Origin: an uncultured Bacilli bacterium
GTDB lineage: Bacteria; Bacillota_I; Bacilli_A; RF39; UBA660
Direction of reading: 5' to 3'
Assembly (NCBI GenBank): GCA_934096295.1
Contig: CAKOLL010000002.1
Coordinates: 150,832 to 214,831, forward strand
DNA: 64,000 nucleotides
Shown here: positions 37,031 to 49,892 of the stretch, piece after piece
Numbering within the stretch: position 1 is the first letter of the stretch
Layout: every line of letters begins with the position of its first letter
The notes under the pieces: model-generated
What the model was told of the DNA's origin: nothing
The model's database searches: none
Seen by the model: the letters and a program-made list of their open reading frames with translations, nothing else
Made by a program: the position numbers and the translations under genes

Positions 37031-39868
37031 ATGCATGTACCATTAAAAGTAGTAACTGATTATACATTATTAAAAAGCTTAATTAAGATACCAGACTTAA
37101 TTAATTTTTTGCTTGATAAAAATATTACTGCTTGTGGAATCTGTGATGAAAACTTATATGGAGTATTGGATTTTTACTTTAGTTGTAAGAAAAATAATAT
37201 TAAACCTATTATAGGACTTAATGTTAAAATAGATAATTTAGATGTATATTTATATGCTAAGAATTATGAAGGATACAAGAATTTACTTAAGATTCATACC
37301 TTGAAGGAAAAAGATGAATTAAATTTAGAAGATATATTGTTATATAAAAATAATATTATTATAATATTACCGTTTGCAAGTAAAGAATTGTTTTCAAAAT
37401 TTAGTGATGTATTAGATTTATATATAGGATTTAGCAGTACATATGAGAAAATAAATGCATTACTTTTAACTAAAAATATAGTTTATATTAATGATTTAAG
37501 GGTATTAAAAAAAGAGGACGTTAGTTATCTTAAATATTTAGATATTTTAAGAAAAGATAATACTGAGTTAAATATTGAATGCTATTATCATGATGGTATT
37601 GAAGATATTGGATTACTTGAAAAAATTGTAGATGAAATCAATATTGAAATACCTTTAGGAAAAAGATATATACCTAAGTATAATGATAATTCATATGAGT
37701 TACTTAAAAATTTATGTATGAAAGGTATAACTAAAAGACTTAATGGTAATGTAAGTAAAAAATATATTGATAGATTAAATTATGAACTTGATGTAATAAA
37801 TAAAATGGGGTTTGTAGATTATTTTTTAATTGTTTATGATTATGTGTTATATGCTAAGAAAAATAATATTCTTGTTGGACCAGGGAGAGGGTCAGCTGCT
37901 GGGTCTTTGGTAAGTTATTCAATAGGAATAACAGAGATTGATCCATTAAGTTTTGGGTTAATGTTTGAAAGATTCCTAAATCCTGAAAGAATAACAATGC
38001 CTGATATAGATATAGACTTTGATGCTTATAAAAGAGAAGATGTAATAAATTATGTACGAGAAAAATATGGAAAAAATAATGTTGCATTAGGATTAACATT
38101 TACAACTTTAAAAAGTAAATTAGTTTTAAGAGAAATGGGCAAAATTCTAAATATAAATAGTGGATTGCTTGATAATTTTATTAAAAATATAAATGGTAAT
38201 GGTAGTTTGAAAGACAATTTGAGTAATGATAATATAAAAAAATATCTTAATAATTATAAAGAATTAAAAAATTTATATATTATCTCTATGCATCTTGAAG
38301 GTCTTAAGAAAAATACATCAATTCATGCTGCTGGGGTAGTAATTTCTAGTGTTTGTTTAGACGATGTGATTCCTATACATATCGAGGATGATGTTTTAAT
38401 TACTGGTTGTACAATGGATTTTATGGAAAGTATGGGACTTTTGAAAATGGACTTTTTGGCGGTTAAAAATCTAAGTACAATAGCCAATATTTTAGATGTA
38501 ATTGGTAAGGATAAAATTAAAAATATTGATTTAAATGATAAAGGTGTTTATAAAATATTTGCTAGTGGTAAAACAGAAGGGATTTTTCAATTTGAAACTC
38601 CACTTTTAAAAAGCTTAGTTGTCAAATTAAAATCTACATGTTTTAATGATTTAGTGGCAGCGATTGCTTTAGGTAGACCTGGGGCATTATTACAAGTAGA
38701 TAACTATATTTTAAGAAAAGAAGGAAAAGAAAAAATAGATTATATTGATGAGAGATTAGAAAATATATTAAAAGATACGTATGGAATAATTTTATATCAA
38801 GAACAAATTATGGAGGTATTAAGAGTTGTTAGTGGATATTCTTTAGCAGAAGCTGATTTAATAAGAAGAGCAATATCTAAAAAGAAAGAAAATATAATAA
38901 AAGAAGAAAGAGATAAATTTGTAAAAAAAGCTTGTAATAATGGGTATAATGTTATAAAAGCTAATTTGATTTATGATTTAATTGTTAGATTTGCCAATTA
39001 TGGATTTAATAAATCACATTCAGTTGCATATGCATATGTAGCATATCAAATGGCATACTTAAAACTTAAATATCCAGAGTACTTTATTATAGAAATGATT
39101 AATAATAAAGATAGTGATAAAGTTTTAAATTCTATTAGTTACCTAAAAAATAGAGGATTTAAAATATTAAAACCCGATGTTAATATGAGTAAGGTGAAAT
39201 ATTATGTTTTTGATAAGACGTTGGTGATGCCGATAGGAGAAGTAAAAGGTATTTCTGGGGAAATTTCTAGTAGAATAGAGAGTTCTAGATGTAAAAGGTA
39301 TGTGGATATTTATGATTTTGTTTATAAAACTAGAGAGTTTATAAATGAAGACTTGTTTAAAATATTAGTTAAGAGTGGTTTTTTTGATAGTTTTAATATT
39401 AATAGACATACGTTAGATATAAATATGGAAAGTTTACTTAATTATGCTAATTTAAGTGATGGAAGTGGTTTAATAAGTAAACCAATGATTATTGAAGTAG
39501 ATGAATATGATGATGCAAAGTTAAGACAAGATGAACTAGAAATATATGGAATGTATATAAGTAATCATCCTGCAAGTAAATATAAAAATGTTGTTAAATT
39601 AAATAATATAGATAAGTACTTATTTAAAAATATTAAGTGTGTTGTTTTAATAACTAGGATAAAAAATATTGTAACTAAAAAGAACGAAAATATGGCATTT
39701 GTTTCTGCAAATGATGAAACAGGAAATGGAGATTTTACAGTGTTTCCAAAGGAAATGGAGTTATTAAAAAATATAGAAAATGGAAATTTAGTAGAAATAG
39801 CTGGTAGTGTTTCAAAAAGATTTGACAAAGTTAGTATAATCGTTAATAATATAAAGAAGGTGGTTTAG
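37031..39868 (+). CDS. dnaE: DNA polymerase III alpha subunit DnaE
   Basis: 945 residues, shorter than the 1100 or so of typical DnaE. The N-terminal PHP domain (VVTDYTLL to about 200) appears degenerate. The palm has GPGRGSAAGSLVSY and PDIDIDFD with the catalytic aspartates. YGIILYQEQIMEV, FANYGFNKSHSVAYA and a C-terminal OB fold follow. In Firmicutes DnaE extends primers before handing over to PolC. The ATG follows GGGAG. The stop codon is directly followed by the polC start, an unusual arrangement. Confidence 0.95.
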   Translation: MHVPLKVVTDYTLLKSLIKIPDLINFLLDKNITACGICDENLYGVLDFYFSCKKNNIKPIIGLNVKIDNLDVYLYAKNYEGYKNLLKIHTLKEKDELNLEDILLYKNNIIIILPFASKELFSKFSDVLDLYIGFSSTYEKINALLLTKNIVYINDLRVLKKEDVSYLKYLDILRKDNTELNIECYYHDGIEDIGLLEKIVDEINIEIPLGKRYIPKYNDNSYELLKNLCMKGITKRLNGNVSKKYIDRLNYELDVINKMGFVDYFLIVYDYVLYAKKNNILVGPGRGSAAGSLVSYSIGITEIDPLSFGLMFERFLNPERITMPDIDIDFDAYKREDVINYVREKYGKNNVALGLTFTTLKSKLVLREMGKILNINSGLLDNFIKNINGNGSLKDNLSNDNIKKYLNNYKELKNLYIISMHLEGLKKNTSIHAAGVVISSVCLDDVIPIHIEDDVLITGCTMDFMESMGLLKMDFLAVKNLSTIANILDVIGKDKIKNIDLNDKGVYKIFASGKTEGIFQFETPLLKSLVVKLKSTCFNDLVAAIALGRPGALLQVDNYILRKEGKEKIDYIDERLENILKDTYGIILYQEQIMEVLRVVSGYSLAEADLIRRAISKKKENIIKEERDKFVKKACNNGYNVIKANLIYDLIVRFANYGFNKSHSVAYAYVAYQMAYLKLKYPEYFIIEMINNKDSDKVLNSISYLKNRGFKILKPDVNMSKVKYYVFDKTLVMPIGEVKGISGEISSRIESSRCKRYVDIYDFVYKTREFINEDLFKILVKSGFFDSFNINRHTLDINMESLLNYANLSDGSGLISKPMIIEVDEYDDAKLRQDELEIYGMYISNHPASKYKNVVKLNNIDKYLFKNIKCVVLITRIKNIVTKKNENMAFVSANDETGNGDFTVFPKEMELLKNIENGNLVEIAGSVSKRFDKVSIIVNNIKKVV

Positions 39869-42800
39869 ATGAATGATGAATTAAATAGATTTTTTAAGAG
39901 TATTTCCTTTAGTGATACACTATTTAATGATGCAATACTTGATAGAGTTGTTTTAAAAAAAGATGAAAATAAGTTTTTAGTTTATATAAAAAATAAAAAT
40001 GTTTTACCTGTTAGTAGTGTTAATAGATTATTTTTGTGTGCTATGAATGGTATTAACGGAGCTAAACCTTGTGAGGTGAATATTAACTATGATGAGGTAA
40101 CTAATGAAGATATTGTTAGTTATTTAGATTATTTGATAGATGATATTATATTAAAAAGGCCATCATTAATAAGTATAAAGAAAAGTAATATTGAGGTTTT
40201 AAATAATACGATTTATTTTCGTGTATTAAATGATTTTGAAAAGAGTGATTTATTACATGAATCAAAAGATATTTTAAAACATTTACAAAGATATGGGTTA
40301 GGTAATTTAAGTATAGAAATAAGTATTAGTGAAGATGAAAGAAAAAGTTTACAAGAAGAAATCTTATTAGAAAAACAAAGTGTTTCATCTAAAAAAGAAG
40401 AAGAAAGTCCAGTTATTTTGGGGGTACATAAAGATGGAGATGTAATAAAACTTAATAATATTTTAGGAGAAGTTAAAAATATTATTATTGAAGTTTATGT
40501 TTTTGCTAAAGAAGTATCTGAAAGACAAGGGAAAAAAGGTCCAATATTTATAATGAACTTGAAGGTTAGTGATAAAACTGATAGTTATCCATTAAAAATT
40601 GTTAGATTTAATGAAGAAGAATTTGCTCATTTAAATAAAAAGTTAAATGTAGGATCATGGTATAGAATTCATGGTCATATGGAAATGGATGAATACTTAC
40701 ATCAAATGGTTATTAATGCTAGAAATATTGAAATTATTCCATCTAAAGATGTAAGTGTTAAAGATGATTGCGATGAAAAGAGAGTTGAATTACATGCTCA
40801 CACTATGATGAGTATGATGGATGGTGTTGTTCCTACTGCAACTCTTGCTAAATTTGCTGCTAAGTTGGGACATAAAGCTGTTGCTGTAACTGATCATAAT
40901 TCGCTGCAAGCTTATCCGGATATTTTTAATGCTTTGCAAAAGATGAATAAGGGAAAAGAAGATGCTGATAAATTTAAAGCTTTATATGGGGCTGAACTTA
41001 ATGTTGTAGATGTTGAGTCTAATATTGTATTTAAAAATAAAGAATATCCTCTGTTTGATCAAGAGTATGTTGTATATGATACTGAGACTACAGGATTAAA
41101 TAGTGGCATTGATCAAATGATAGAAATTGGGGCAGTGAAAGTTAAAAATGATGAGATAATTGATAGATTTGATGAACTTATTGCTTGTCCAACACCTTTA
41201 CCTAAGATTATTACGGAGTTAACAAATATCACTGATGAAATGTTAGTAGGTAAAGATAGTGAAGAAAATGTAACTAAAAGGTTTTTAGAGTTTTGTGGAG
41301 ACTTACCTTTGGTTGCTCATAATGCTCAATTTGATATTTCTTTTGTAACAAGTGCTTGTAAAAAATATAATTTAGGTGAGTTTAATAATACTGTTATAGA
41401 TACTATGGGACTTGCTAGAAATATGTATCCAACATGGAGAAATCATAAGTTATCTACTTTGGTTAAAAATCTGGAAGTTGAATGGGATGAAGATAAACAC
41501 CATAGAGCAGATTATGACTGTGAAGGAACAAGTAAATGTTTTTATAAAATGTTATATGAATTAAAAAGTCAAAATATTAAAACTACCCTTGATTTAGAAA
41601 CTTTGGCTGATAAAGAAAATGCCATTAAGTTTGCAAGACCTTTTCATTTAACAGTAATTGCTAAAAATCCAGTCGGGTTAAAAAATCTATTTAAAATAAT
41701 TAGTTTAGCTAATACTAAATACTTATATAAAGGTAAGGATGCAAAAATACCTCGGACTGATTTAATTAATTTGCGAGAAGGATTGATTGTTGGTAGTGGT
41801 TGTGTTAATGGGGAAGTTTTTGATAAAGGTTATGGAATGAATGATGATGATTTAAAAGATTTAATGAACTTTTATGATTATATCGAGGTTCAACCGGCAT
41901 CTGCTTGTTCTCATTTAATCAGCGAAGATAAAAAGTTTCATAATATCATGGAATATAATGGATATGTTTCAAGACTTGTTAAAACTGCTAAGTCGATGGG
42001 GAAACTTGTTTGTGCAACCGGAGATGTTCATAATTTAAGACCTGAAGATATAATATATCGTAAGGTTATTGTTCATCAAAAAACAAATGGTAAGATTCAT
42101 CCTTTAAATAGAGAAGGGGTTGAACTTCCTAATATGTATTTTATGACTACGCAGGAAATGCTTGATGCGTTTGCATTCTTGGGTGATGATTTAGCCAAAG
42201 AAATAGTTATTACAAATACTAATAAAGTAGCTGATATGGTCGAACATTTACAAATAATTAGAGATAAATTATATACACCAGTTTTGGAAAATAGTGCTGA
42301 GGTTACGAAAGAAATGGTTTATAATAAAGCTCATGAAATATATGGGAATCCACTTCCTAAAAATATCGAAGATAGATTAGAGGCAGAACTTGCTGGTATC
42401 ATCGGTGGTGGTTATGACGTAATTTACTTAATTGCTGAAAAATTGGTTAAGAAATCAAATGAAGATGGATATTTCGTTGGTTCTCGGGGATCTGTTGGTT
42501 CAAGTTTAGTTGCTACGATGATGGGAATAACTGAGGTTAATGGTCTTCCTCCGCATTATGTTTGTCCGAATTGTAAAAAATCTTATTTTGAAGATGAGGC
42601 TGGTGAGAGTCTTGCAGCTCTTTATCCATCTGGATACGATATGCCTGATAGAACTTGTGAATGTGGTACAAAACTAAAAAAAGAAGGCCAAGATATGCCT
42701 TTTGCGACATTCTTAGGATTTAAAGCAGAAAAAGTACCTGATATTGACCTTAACTTTTCTGGGGATAATCAAGCTGATGCTCACAACCATGTAAAGGTAT

Positions 42801-44182
42801 TGTTCGGAGAGGATCATGCTTATCGTGCGGGAACTATTTCAACAGTTGCTGAAAAAACGGCGTTTGGTTATGTAAAAGCATATTGCGAAGATAAAGGTAT
42901 TATTTTAAATAATACGGAAATTGAACGTATTTCTATTGGTTGTACTGGTGTAAAAAGAACAACAGGTCAACATCCTGGAGGTATTATTGTTATTCCTCAA
43001 TATATGGATGTATTTGATTTTACTCCATATCAATATCCAGCAGATGAACCTGATAGTACATGGTATACAACACATTTTGATTTCCATGCTATCCATGATA
43101 ATGTCTTAAAACTTGACATCCTTGGTCACGATGATCCGACGATGCTTAGATATTTAGGAGACACCACTGGTATTGATATAAAAAATGAAATTCCTTTTGA
43201 TGATAAAAATATTATTAGTTTATTTACATCTCCGAAGGCATTAAATGTTTCAGAAGAACAAATTTTATGTAAAACTGGGACTTTAGGTATTCCTGAATTT
43301 GGTACAAACTTTGCTATTAACATGCTTTTGGAAATTAAACCAACACATTTTGCAGATTTAGTTAAGATTGCAGGTCTATCTCATGGTACCAATGTATGGC
43401 AAGGAAATGTGCGTGATTTAATCGTAAATAATGTTGCGTCATTTAATGAAGTTGTAGGTTGTCGTGATGATATTATGGTTAGTTTAATCAATTATGGTCT
43501 TGATCCATCTAGGGCCTTCAAAATATCTGAGTTCGTTCGTAAAGGAAAAGCTAAAAAAGAACCTGAGACTTGGAATGAACATGTTGCATATATGAGAGAA
43601 TTTAGTGTGCCAGAATGGTTTATTGAATGTTGTAGAAAGATAGAGTATATGTTCCCAAAGGCTCATGCTTGTGCATATGTTATGATGGCATATCGTGTTG
43701 CTTGGTTTAAAGTTTATTATCCTTTGTATTATTATTCAGCATATTTTAGTATTAGAAGAAGTGACTTTGATGTTAATGCTATGCTTAAAGGATATGAGGG
43801 TATAAAACGCAGACTTATTGAAATAAAAGAAAAAGGATTTGGGGCATCTGCGAAAGAATCTGCAGTAGGGGATACATTAGCTGTTGCTCTTGAAATGCTT
43901 GCTCGCGGTTTTTCATTTAAAAATATTGATATTACTAAGTCATTAGCTAAAACATTCTATATTGATGAAGAAAATAAATGCTTGTATTTGCCATTTATGG
44001 CATTAGATGGTTTAGGCGAAAATGTTGCAAATAAAATAATTGAAGAAAGAGAAAAGAAACCATTTTATTGTGTTGAAGACTTTCAAAACCGTGGAAAAGT
44101 TAATCAAACAGCCATCAATGCTTTAAGAGAATTAGGTGTTTTTGACGGAATGCCTGAGTCTGCACAACTTAGTTTGTTTTAA
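39869..44182 (+). CDS. polC: DNA polymerase III PolC-type alpha subunit
   Basis: 1437 residues, full length. An N-terminal OB domain is followed by the PHP domain (ELHAHTMMSMMDG), an inserted DEDD 3'-5' exonuclease (VVYDTETTGLN, VAHNAQFD, HHRADYD), a second PHP part, a zinc motif (CPNC and CECG) and the palm (SRGSVGSS, VPDIDLNFSG). The C-terminus ends with SLF, the usual PolC clamp-binding end. It is the main replicative polymerase and proofreader of low-GC Gram-positives. It starts immediately after dnaE with GGTGG as the ribosome site. Confidence 0.97.
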   Translation: MNDELNRFFKSISFSDTLFNDAILDRVVLKKDENKFLVYIKNKNVLPVSSVNRLFLCAMNGINGAKPCEVNINYDEVTNEDIVSYLDYLIDDIILKRPSLISIKKSNIEVLNNTIYFRVLNDFEKSDLLHESKDILKHLQRYGLGNLSIEISISEDERKSLQEEILLEKQSVSSKKEEESPVILGVHKDGDVIKLNNILGEVKNIIIEVYVFAKEVSERQGKKGPIFIMNLKVSDKTDSYPLKIVRFNEEEFAHLNKKLNVGSWYRIHGHMEMDEYLHQMVINARNIEIIPSKDVSVKDDCDEKRVELHAHTMMSMMDGVVPTATLAKFAAKLGHKAVAVTDHNSLQAYPDIFNALQKMNKGKEDADKFKALYGAELNVVDVESNIVFKNKEYPLFDQEYVVYDTETTGLNSGIDQMIEIGAVKVKNDEIIDRFDELIACPTPLPKIITELTNITDEMLVGKDSEENVTKRFLEFCGDLPLVAHNAQFDISFVTSACKKYNLGEFNNTVIDTMGLARNMYPTWRNHKLSTLVKNLEVEWDEDKHHRADYDCEGTSKCFYKMLYELKSQNIKTTLDLETLADKENAIKFARPFHLTVIAKNPVGLKNLFKIISLANTKYLYKGKDAKIPRTDLINLREGLIVGSGCVNGEVFDKGYGMNDDDLKDLMNFYDYIEVQPASACSHLISEDKKFHNIMEYNGYVSRLVKTAKSMGKLVCATGDVHNLRPEDIIYRKVIVHQKTNGKIHPLNREGVELPNMYFMTTQEMLDAFAFLGDDLAKEIVITNTNKVADMVEHLQIIRDKLYTPVLENSAEVTKEMVYNKAHEIYGNPLPKNIEDRLEAELAGIIGGGYDVIYLIAEKLVKKSNEDGYFVGSRGSVGSSLVATMMGITEVNGLPPHYVCPNCKKSYFEDEAGESLAALYPSGYDMPDRTCECGTKLKKEGQDMPFATFLGFKAEKVPDIDLNFSGDNQADAHNHVKVLFGEDHAYRAGTISTVAEKTAFGYVKAYCEDKGIILNNTEIERISIGCTGVKRTTGQHPGGIIVIPQYMDVFDFTPYQYPADEPDSTWYTTHFDFHAIHDNVLKLDILGHDDPTMLRYLGDTTGIDIKNEIPFDDKNIISLFTSPKALNVSEEQILCKTGTLGIPEFGTNFAINMLLEIKPTHFADLVKIAGLSHGTNVWQGNVRDLIVNNVASFNEVVGCRDDIMVSLINYGLDPSRAFKISEFVRKGKAKKEPETWNEHVAYMREFSVPEWFIECCRKIEYMFPKAHACAYVMMAYRVAWFKVYYPLYYYSAYFSIRRSDFDVNAMLKGYEGIKRRLIEIKEKGFGASAKESAVGDTLAVALEMLARGFSFKNIDITKSLAKTFYIDEENKCLYLPFMALDGLGENVANKIIEEREKKPFYCVEDFQNRGKVNQTAINALRELGVFDGMPESAQLSLF

Positions 44183-44187
44183 GAAAA

Positions 44188-44212
44188 ATCAAGGATAATC
44201 CTTGGTTTTTTT
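44188..44212 (+). terminator. intrinsic terminator after polC
   Basis: CAAGGA and TCCTTG form a stem followed by seven T. Confidence 0.85.
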
Positions 44213-44231
44213 GTGGCTTTGAGTGAAAAAT

Positions 44232-44260
44232 TTGACAAGTGGTGTCGATTGTGTTATAAT
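44232..44260 (+). promoter_or_regulatory. consensus promoter, upstream of two
   Basis: TTGACA, 17 nt, TATAAT with TG before the -10. It lies 79 nt upstream of a second perfect promoter. Confidence 0.8.
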
Positions 44261-44310
44261 TTAGCTCCAATGTGGAAATACTATGAACAATATGATAAAT
44301 TTACACGAAT

Positions 44311-44339
44311 TTGACAAAAATTGCAGTTTGTGGTATAAT
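44311..44339 (+). promoter_or_regulatory. consensus promoter, proximal
   Basis: TTGACA, 17 nt, TATAAT, about 30 nt before the ATG at 44373. Because the promoter lies inside it, an upstream extension of the reading frame from 44283 is unlikely to be the main product. Confidence 0.85.
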
Positions 44340-44372
44340 ATAATTGTTCGAGTAATTAGGGGGTATGGAAAA

Positions 44373-44792
44373 ATGAAAGGATATGTTTTAGAATACGTCT
44401 GTGAAAATGAATTTAAAAAACTAGAAAGGGCATTAAAGAAATATAATATGTTAGCGTTTAAGAAATTAAACTTTGACTATTATCCAGCTTTAAGAAATGG
44501 TAATTTTGTAGGAGAATTAATTTCAGTAAATAAGAAAAATGGTACTGAAACTTATGAACTTAAATTACCAAGTGATAAGATGTTTGCTCAAATTCATGGT
44601 GAAGTTAAATTAGTTTATACAGTTCATAAAAAAGACGAAGTTGTAGTTTTAGAAACTATTACACCATCTGAAATTCTTTTAGAAGGTCATAGATCTGAAC
44701 TTACAACTTATAAAGGAATTATGATTTCTAAAGCTAATGCTTCAAAAGACATGTTTAAAATTGATTTACTTAATATGTTACAAGATAAATAA
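44373..44792 (+). CDS. hypothetical protein, highly expressed by promoter strength
   Basis: 139 residues from ATG 44373, after a GGGGG ribosome site. I do not recognise the family. The protein alternates basic and hydrophobic residues (VLEYVCENEFKKLERALKKY at the start) and reads as a soluble alpha/beta protein with no signal or membrane segment. It has two tandem near-perfect promoters and its own terminator, so it is an independent, probably strongly expressed gene between polC and the tRNAs. Confidence 0.7.
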   Translation: MKGYVLEYVCENEFKKLERALKKYNMLAFKKLNFDYYPALRNGNFVGELISVNKKNGTETYELKLPSDKMFAQIHGEVKLVYTVHKKDEVVVLETITPSEILLEGHRSELTTYKGIMISKANASKDMFKIDLLNMLQDK

Positions 44793-44801
44793 TTGTTTAT
44801 A

Positions 44802-44835
44802 AAACTTAAGCTTCGGGGGTTGCTTAAGTTTTTTT
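44802..44835 (+). terminator. intrinsic terminator
   Basis: AAACTTAAGC and GCTTAAGTTT form a 10-bp stem with a T run. Confidence 0.9.
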
Positions 44836-44856
44836 GTGTTTTTTACTAAAAACCAC

Positions 44857-44885
44857 TTGTCAGATTAAAAAAAATATGATAATAT
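44857..44885 (+). promoter_or_regulatory. tRNA operon promoter
   Basis: TTGTCA, 17 nt, TAATAT, ending 12 nt before the first tRNA. Confidence 0.65.
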
Positions 44886-44897
44886 TAATATTGTCAT

Positions 44898-44974
44898 GGA
44901 CCTCTAGCTCAGTTGGTTAGAGCCCCCGGCTCATAACCGGGTTGTCGCAGGTTCGAGTCCTGCGAGGTCCACCA
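44898..44974 (+). tRNA. tRNA-Ile2 (CAU, lysidine type)
   Basis: 77 nt with encoded CCA. The anticodon loop CTCATAA gives CAT. The acceptor GGACCTC and the CTCATAACCGG anticodon arm resemble the Bacillus tRNA-Ile(CAU), whose C34 is changed to lysidine by TilS to read AUA, rather than tRNA-Met. AUA codons are frequent in this genome. Elongator Met is the alternative. Confidence 0.85.
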
Positions 44975-44980
44975 TTTTAT

Positions 44981-45065
44981 GCAAGCGTGGCGGAACTGGT
45001 AGACGCGCTAGACTTAGGATCTAGTGGAATATTCCGTGGGGGTTCAAGTCCCTTCGCTTGCACCA
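44981..45065 (+). tRNA. tRNA-Leu (UAG)
   Basis: 85 nt, type II tRNA with a long variable arm and encoded CCA. The anticodon arm CTAGACTTAGGATCTAG gives TAG. It is 6 nt after the first tRNA. The accessory region begins just downstream. Confidence 0.95.
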
Positions 45066-45111
45066 GATTGATAGGAAACTCGAACTTTTATAAATTCGAG
45101 AGTAATAAATT

Positions 45112-45136
45112 ACTAACAGAAATGTTAGTTTTTTTG
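45112..45136 (+). terminator. tRNA operon terminator
   Basis: ACTAACA and TGTTAGT close a GAAA tetraloop, followed by a T run. A further hairpin CTCGAA/TTCGAG lies at 45080-45101. Confidence 0.85.
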
Positions 45137-45164
45137 TTATTTAAGAAAGGAAAAGTGATGAGTT

Positions 45165-45434
45165 ATGACAATAGAAACTAAAGAACTTGTAATAAGTGAA
45201 GAATTAAAAAGAAAGGTAGAAATGATTTGTAGGTTTGCTTATGTTGACTACACTATCACAAATGGAAATATTAAAAGTATTAAAAACACAAATATTGCTA
45301 TGGTTAAACCTCATATAGTAAAAATTAAAGGTATTGATTATTTAATATTTGATGAATGTGATGATATTTTTATAAATGGTTATAAAGAGAAAATTAAGTT
45401 TAAAGATTTTGAAGAATATATTAAAACCCACTAA
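45165..45434 (+). CDS. small element-associated protein
   Basis: 89 residues. The ATG follows GGAAAAGTG. No known domain that I recognise; the protein has a basic N-terminal half (ISEELKRKVEMICRFA) and an acidic C-terminal half. A frameshifted relative lies at 50075-50301 beside a relaxase remnant; they share TNGNIKSIKNTN versus YNGSIRKVDKTN and then a KPH/EPH segment. The repeated linkage to recombinase and relaxase genes marks it as part of the mobile element. Function unknown. Confidence 0.7.
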   Translation: MTIETKELVISEELKRKVEMICRFAYVDYTITNGNIKSIKNTNIAMVKPHIVKIKGIDYLIFDECDDIFINGYKEKIKFKDFEEYIKTH

Positions 45435-45438
45435 AACC

Positions 45439-45467
45439 TTGACAAATCAAGAATAAATGTATATAGT
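45439..45467 (+). promoter_or_regulatory. promoter of the recombinase leader
   Basis: TTGACA, 17 nt, TATAGT. Transcription would start near 45474 and run through a leader of about 150 nt to an attenuator. Confidence 0.75.
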
Positions 45468-45524
45468 ATAGAACTAATAAAAGCAAGCAGTATCGCTTTT
45501 TAAAGGGGAAAGAGAGGTACTTCT

Positions 45525-48740
<3,216 letters not shown>

Positions 48741-48743
48741 AAA

Positions 48744-48972
48744 ACGAGCAACAGCTCGTGAAAAAAGACCATTTTGTCGAAATGGTAACACACTACGCTA
48801 TTGGCAAAGCCAATAACGGTGTGAAAAAGGGAAATTCCCTTTTTAATCCCTTTTAATCATAATTTTAGCAAGGCATATAAAGCCAAGCAAAATTATGTTT
48901 TTATTTTCAAAACTTCGTAATGAAAATAAAGAAAAGTTCTAATGAAATAACAATTATTAGAACTTTTTAAAC
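48744..48972. other. hairpin-dense tail of the mobile element
   Basis: At least six inverted repeats lie in 230 bp: ACGAGC/GCTCGT (48744), ACCATTT/AAATGGT (48768), ATTGGC/GCCAAT (48800), AAAAAGGGAA/TTCCCTTTTT (about 48824), ATTTTCA/TGAAAAT (48903) and AGTTCTAAT/ATTAGAACT (48936, followed by T). The last two can act as terminators. The others could be part of a transfer or replication origin. No gene is present. Confidence 0.6.
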
Positions 48973-48988
48973 ATATTCAAAAAACAAA

Positions 48989-49483
48989 TTATCGTCTTGG
49001 GCTACGATTATTTCCTTTTGCATTTTCTATATCAGCATCAATTGAACGAAGTTGTTCTTGTAATTTTGCCATTTGAGCCATTACTCTTTCTCTCTCTTGA
49101 ATTTTTCTTGTTATAAATTGATCTGATAACTTAGTTTGTAATTCATCAAGTGATTTAAAAAAGTCTTCTTTAGTTAATATACCATATCTATCACAAACAA
49201 AAAGTTGCAATTTAGCATTATCCATAACAGTAGGTTTAGTTTTAAGAACTGGAGCAAAAGGATTTTTTTCTAACCCTTTTCCCAAATAATTCCAACCTTC
49301 ATGTTTAACTTCTGATAAGCCACCACCTATACCATCCATTTCTTCCATTGTTGTATAAGTACCATATACAATGTTATTATTAACTTCTTCTCTTAGACCG
49401 TTTTTTTCTAAAAAATCCCTTAAAAGATATCCTCTTAATTCAGCATCAATAGTTATTATTGAATTATTTTGAAAATTACTCAC
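48989..49483 (-). CDS. hypothetical protein with C-terminal coiled coil
   Basis: 164 residues from GTG 49483, 7 nt after AAGGAGG. No known domain that I recognise. A conserved-looking middle (TYTTMEEMDGIGGGLSE, NYLGKGLEKNPFAP) is followed by a charged helix (ERERVMAQMAKLQEQLRS) likely to be a coiled coil. It lies downstream of the 49552 gene on the same strand and the two probably form a small operon within the accessory region. Confidence 0.6.
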   Translation of the reverse strand: MSNFQNNSIITIDAELRGYLLRDFLEKNGLREEVNNNIVYGTYTTMEEMDGIGGGLSEVKHEGWNYLGKGLEKNPFAPVLKTKPTVMDNAKLQLFVCDRYGILTKEDFFKSLDELQTKLSDQFITRKIQERERVMAQMAKLQEQLRSIDADIENAKGNNRSPRR

Positions 49484-49551
49484 ATTAACACCTCCTTGTT
49501 AATATAATTATAGCATATAAATAACACATTTTGGTTAATAATTAATATTAT

Positions 49552-49788
49552 TTATCTTCTTTTAAACATTTGATTTTCACAGCCTATTTTTAAAACACTT
49601 CTTAATTCCCATATTTTTTCATCAATACCAGGAAATCTATCATCAATGGCTCTTTGTTCTAATAATTCCAAATTACTAGATAGTAATGAATCCAATTGGT
49701 GCATTTCTTCTTCTTCATTAGGGGTTAAATCACCAAAATAATGATGTCGATCTTTTAATTCTTTAAGGCGTTTAATGTCGTCATTCAT
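49552..49788 (-). CDS. small acidic hypothetical protein
   Basis: 78 residues. The ATG is preceded by AAGGAGG and, farther upstream, by TATAAT at about 49809 on the minus strand. Mostly helical and rich in Glu, Asp and Leu (MNDDIKRLKELKDRHH, LTPNEEEEMHQLDSLL). It could be a small regulatory or immunity-type protein; I do not recognise it. First gene of a two-gene unit with 48989-49483. Confidence 0.6.
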   Translation of the reverse strand: MNDDIKRLKELKDRHHYFGDLTPNEEEEMHQLDSLLSSNLELLEQRAIDDRFPGIDEKIWELRSVLKIGCENQMFKRR

Positions 49789-49892
49789 AAATAACCTCCT
49801 TGTTATTAATTATTATACCATATTTTTGCGTAAATTAAAAATTTTGATTAAAGGAATTGGCAACTTTATTATTAAAAAAATAAAAATTGTGA

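Noticed and set aside
37854..38099. Minus-strand frame within dnaE
   Set aside because: It is a shadow of conserved polymerase codons.
44942..45181. A plus-strand reading frame over the two tRNA genes
   Set aside because: It is made by the tRNA sequences themselves and has no ribosome site.
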